Assembly: GCA_023405815.1 (NCBI GenBank)
Contig: JAEXXM010000037.1
Location: forward strand, 1 to 40,782
DNA from: Pseudomonadota bacterium
GTDB lineage: Bacteria; Pseudomonadota; Alphaproteobacteria; Rhizobiales; Hyphomicrobiaceae
Direction: 5' to 3'
DNA length: 40,782 nucleotides
Below are positions 40,412-40,782 of the stretch, piece after piece. The notes under the pieces were generated by a model. It searched no databases. It was not told the DNA's origin and saw nothing but the letters and a program-made list of their open reading frames with translations. The position numbers were made by a program, and so were the translations under genes. Position 1 is the first letter of the stretch. Every line of letters begins with the position of its first letter.

Positions 40412-40550
40412 TTATCGGAGCCGTGCTTGTAGGCGGCAGGGGTGTCCCGGTCAAGGCGACCCAACCGCCCGGAGCCATGCGGCCGCGGCTTCTCCCCTGT
40501 GCGATTTGGCGATTAGGCGGCGCGGACGCGTTGCGCTAATAGAGCGGCCC

Positions 40551-40782
40551 ATGGAGCAAAAGACCGGAACAGAAGCCGCCCCTCGCAAGGCGGACGGGCA
40601 GTTGCGCGCCGCCGCACAGAAGCCGCGCGAGGCGCTGATGACGCCAGCCGACCGCCTCAAGGCGATCGGCCTCATGTGTCTCGCGGTGGCCCTGTTCTCC
40701 GCGCTCGATACGTCGGCGAAGTACCTGGTCACGCATTCGCAGCTTCCCGCGGTGCAGGTCGTGTGGGCGCGCTTCCTTGGGC
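40551..40782 (+). CDS. EamA/DMT-superfamily transporter, N-terminal part, cut by window edge
   Basis: The ATG at 40551 starts MEQKTGTEAAPRKADG. A basic cytoplasmic tail is followed by LKAIGLMCLAVALFSALDTSAKYL and QLPAVQVVWARFLG, the first helix and start of the second helix of EamA-type (drug/metabolite) permeases. About 77 residues are in the window. Substrate unknown. Upstream 40412-40550 shows no gene, only the leader of this one. Confidence 0.88.
   Translation, partial: MEQKTGTEAAPRKADGQLRAAAQKPREALMTPADRLKAIGLMCLAVALFSALDTSAKYLVTHSQLPAVQVVWARFLG

Noticed and set aside
1..40782. CRISPR arrays, insertion sequences, integrases or prophage genes
   Set aside because: I looked for regularly spaced repeats, transposase or integrase motifs and att-like repeats at the tRNA genes and saw none.

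Overview
The window is high-GC (roughly two-thirds G+C), densely coded bacterial chromosome. The gene set (tig-clpP-clpX-lon order, FixNOQP-type cbb3 oxidase, FixK/Crp-type regulators, YedE/persulfide dioxygenase/SQR operon) and codon use point to an alphaproteobacterium, most likely Hyphomicrobiales. I cannot name the genus from sequence alone. No insertion sequence, prophage, CRISPR array or rRNA is visible. Two tRNA genes are present: Leu(TAG) and Lys(TTT).

Layout: (1) 1-5187, minus strand: tRNA-Leu, trigger factor, ClpP, ClpX and the N-terminal third of Lon, a classical protein-quality-control block. (2) 5449-8124, plus: cysteine synthase, 3-mercaptopyruvate sulfurtransferase and a secreted, 14-cysteine copper-storage (Csp1-like) protein. 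(3) 8188-16698: a FixK-like regulator, two divergent DUF2946-like small membrane proteins, then a micro-aerobic respiration cluster ccoNOQP-ccoGH-ccoS, a 124-aa membrane protein and a SafE/DsbD-like membrane protein. The copper ATPase gene ccoI, normally between ccoH and ccoS, is absent. (4) 16767-22049: a Crp/Fnr regulator with two cysteines in its effector domain, followed by a sulfide-oxidation/export operon: DUF2892, two YeeE/YedE halves, a metallo-beta-lactamase persulfide dioxygenase, a DUF442-sulfide:quinone oxidoreductase fusion and a TauE-type exporter. (5) 22071-23230: a divergent pair of unrecognised genes (a secreted MMCGC protein and a 66-aa membrane protein) whose shared promoter holds two TGAC-N4-GTCA palindromes. 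The same motif lies in front of the sulfide operon. (6) 23490-27336: an NfrB-like glycosyltransferase, UDP-GlcNAc 2-epimerase and HlyD-like adaptor, which looks like a compact ManNAc-type exopolysaccharide locus. (7) 27414-34500: a CoA-transferase, then an amine/amino-acid utilisation unit (APC permease, XRE-cupin regulator, amine-oxidase-like flavoprotein, Rid protein) carrying five copies of a TTGCAT-N3-ATGCAA-like operator. (8) 34536-40782: HrpB helicase, TonB-dependent siderophore receptor, a small secreted protein, tRNA-Lys and the start of an EamA transporter.

Functionally the middle 15 kb joins thiol/sulfide chemistry, copper handling and low-oxygen respiration. Sulfide is both a respiratory substrate (SQR feeds the quinone pool) and an inhibitor of haem-copper oxidases, and the cbb3 enzyme needs copper delivery, so the clustering makes sense. 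The most promising undescribed material is the regulon defined by the TGAC-N4-GTCA boxes with the cysteine-bearing Crp protein, and the three-gene NfrB-like/WecB/HlyD-like glycan cassette.
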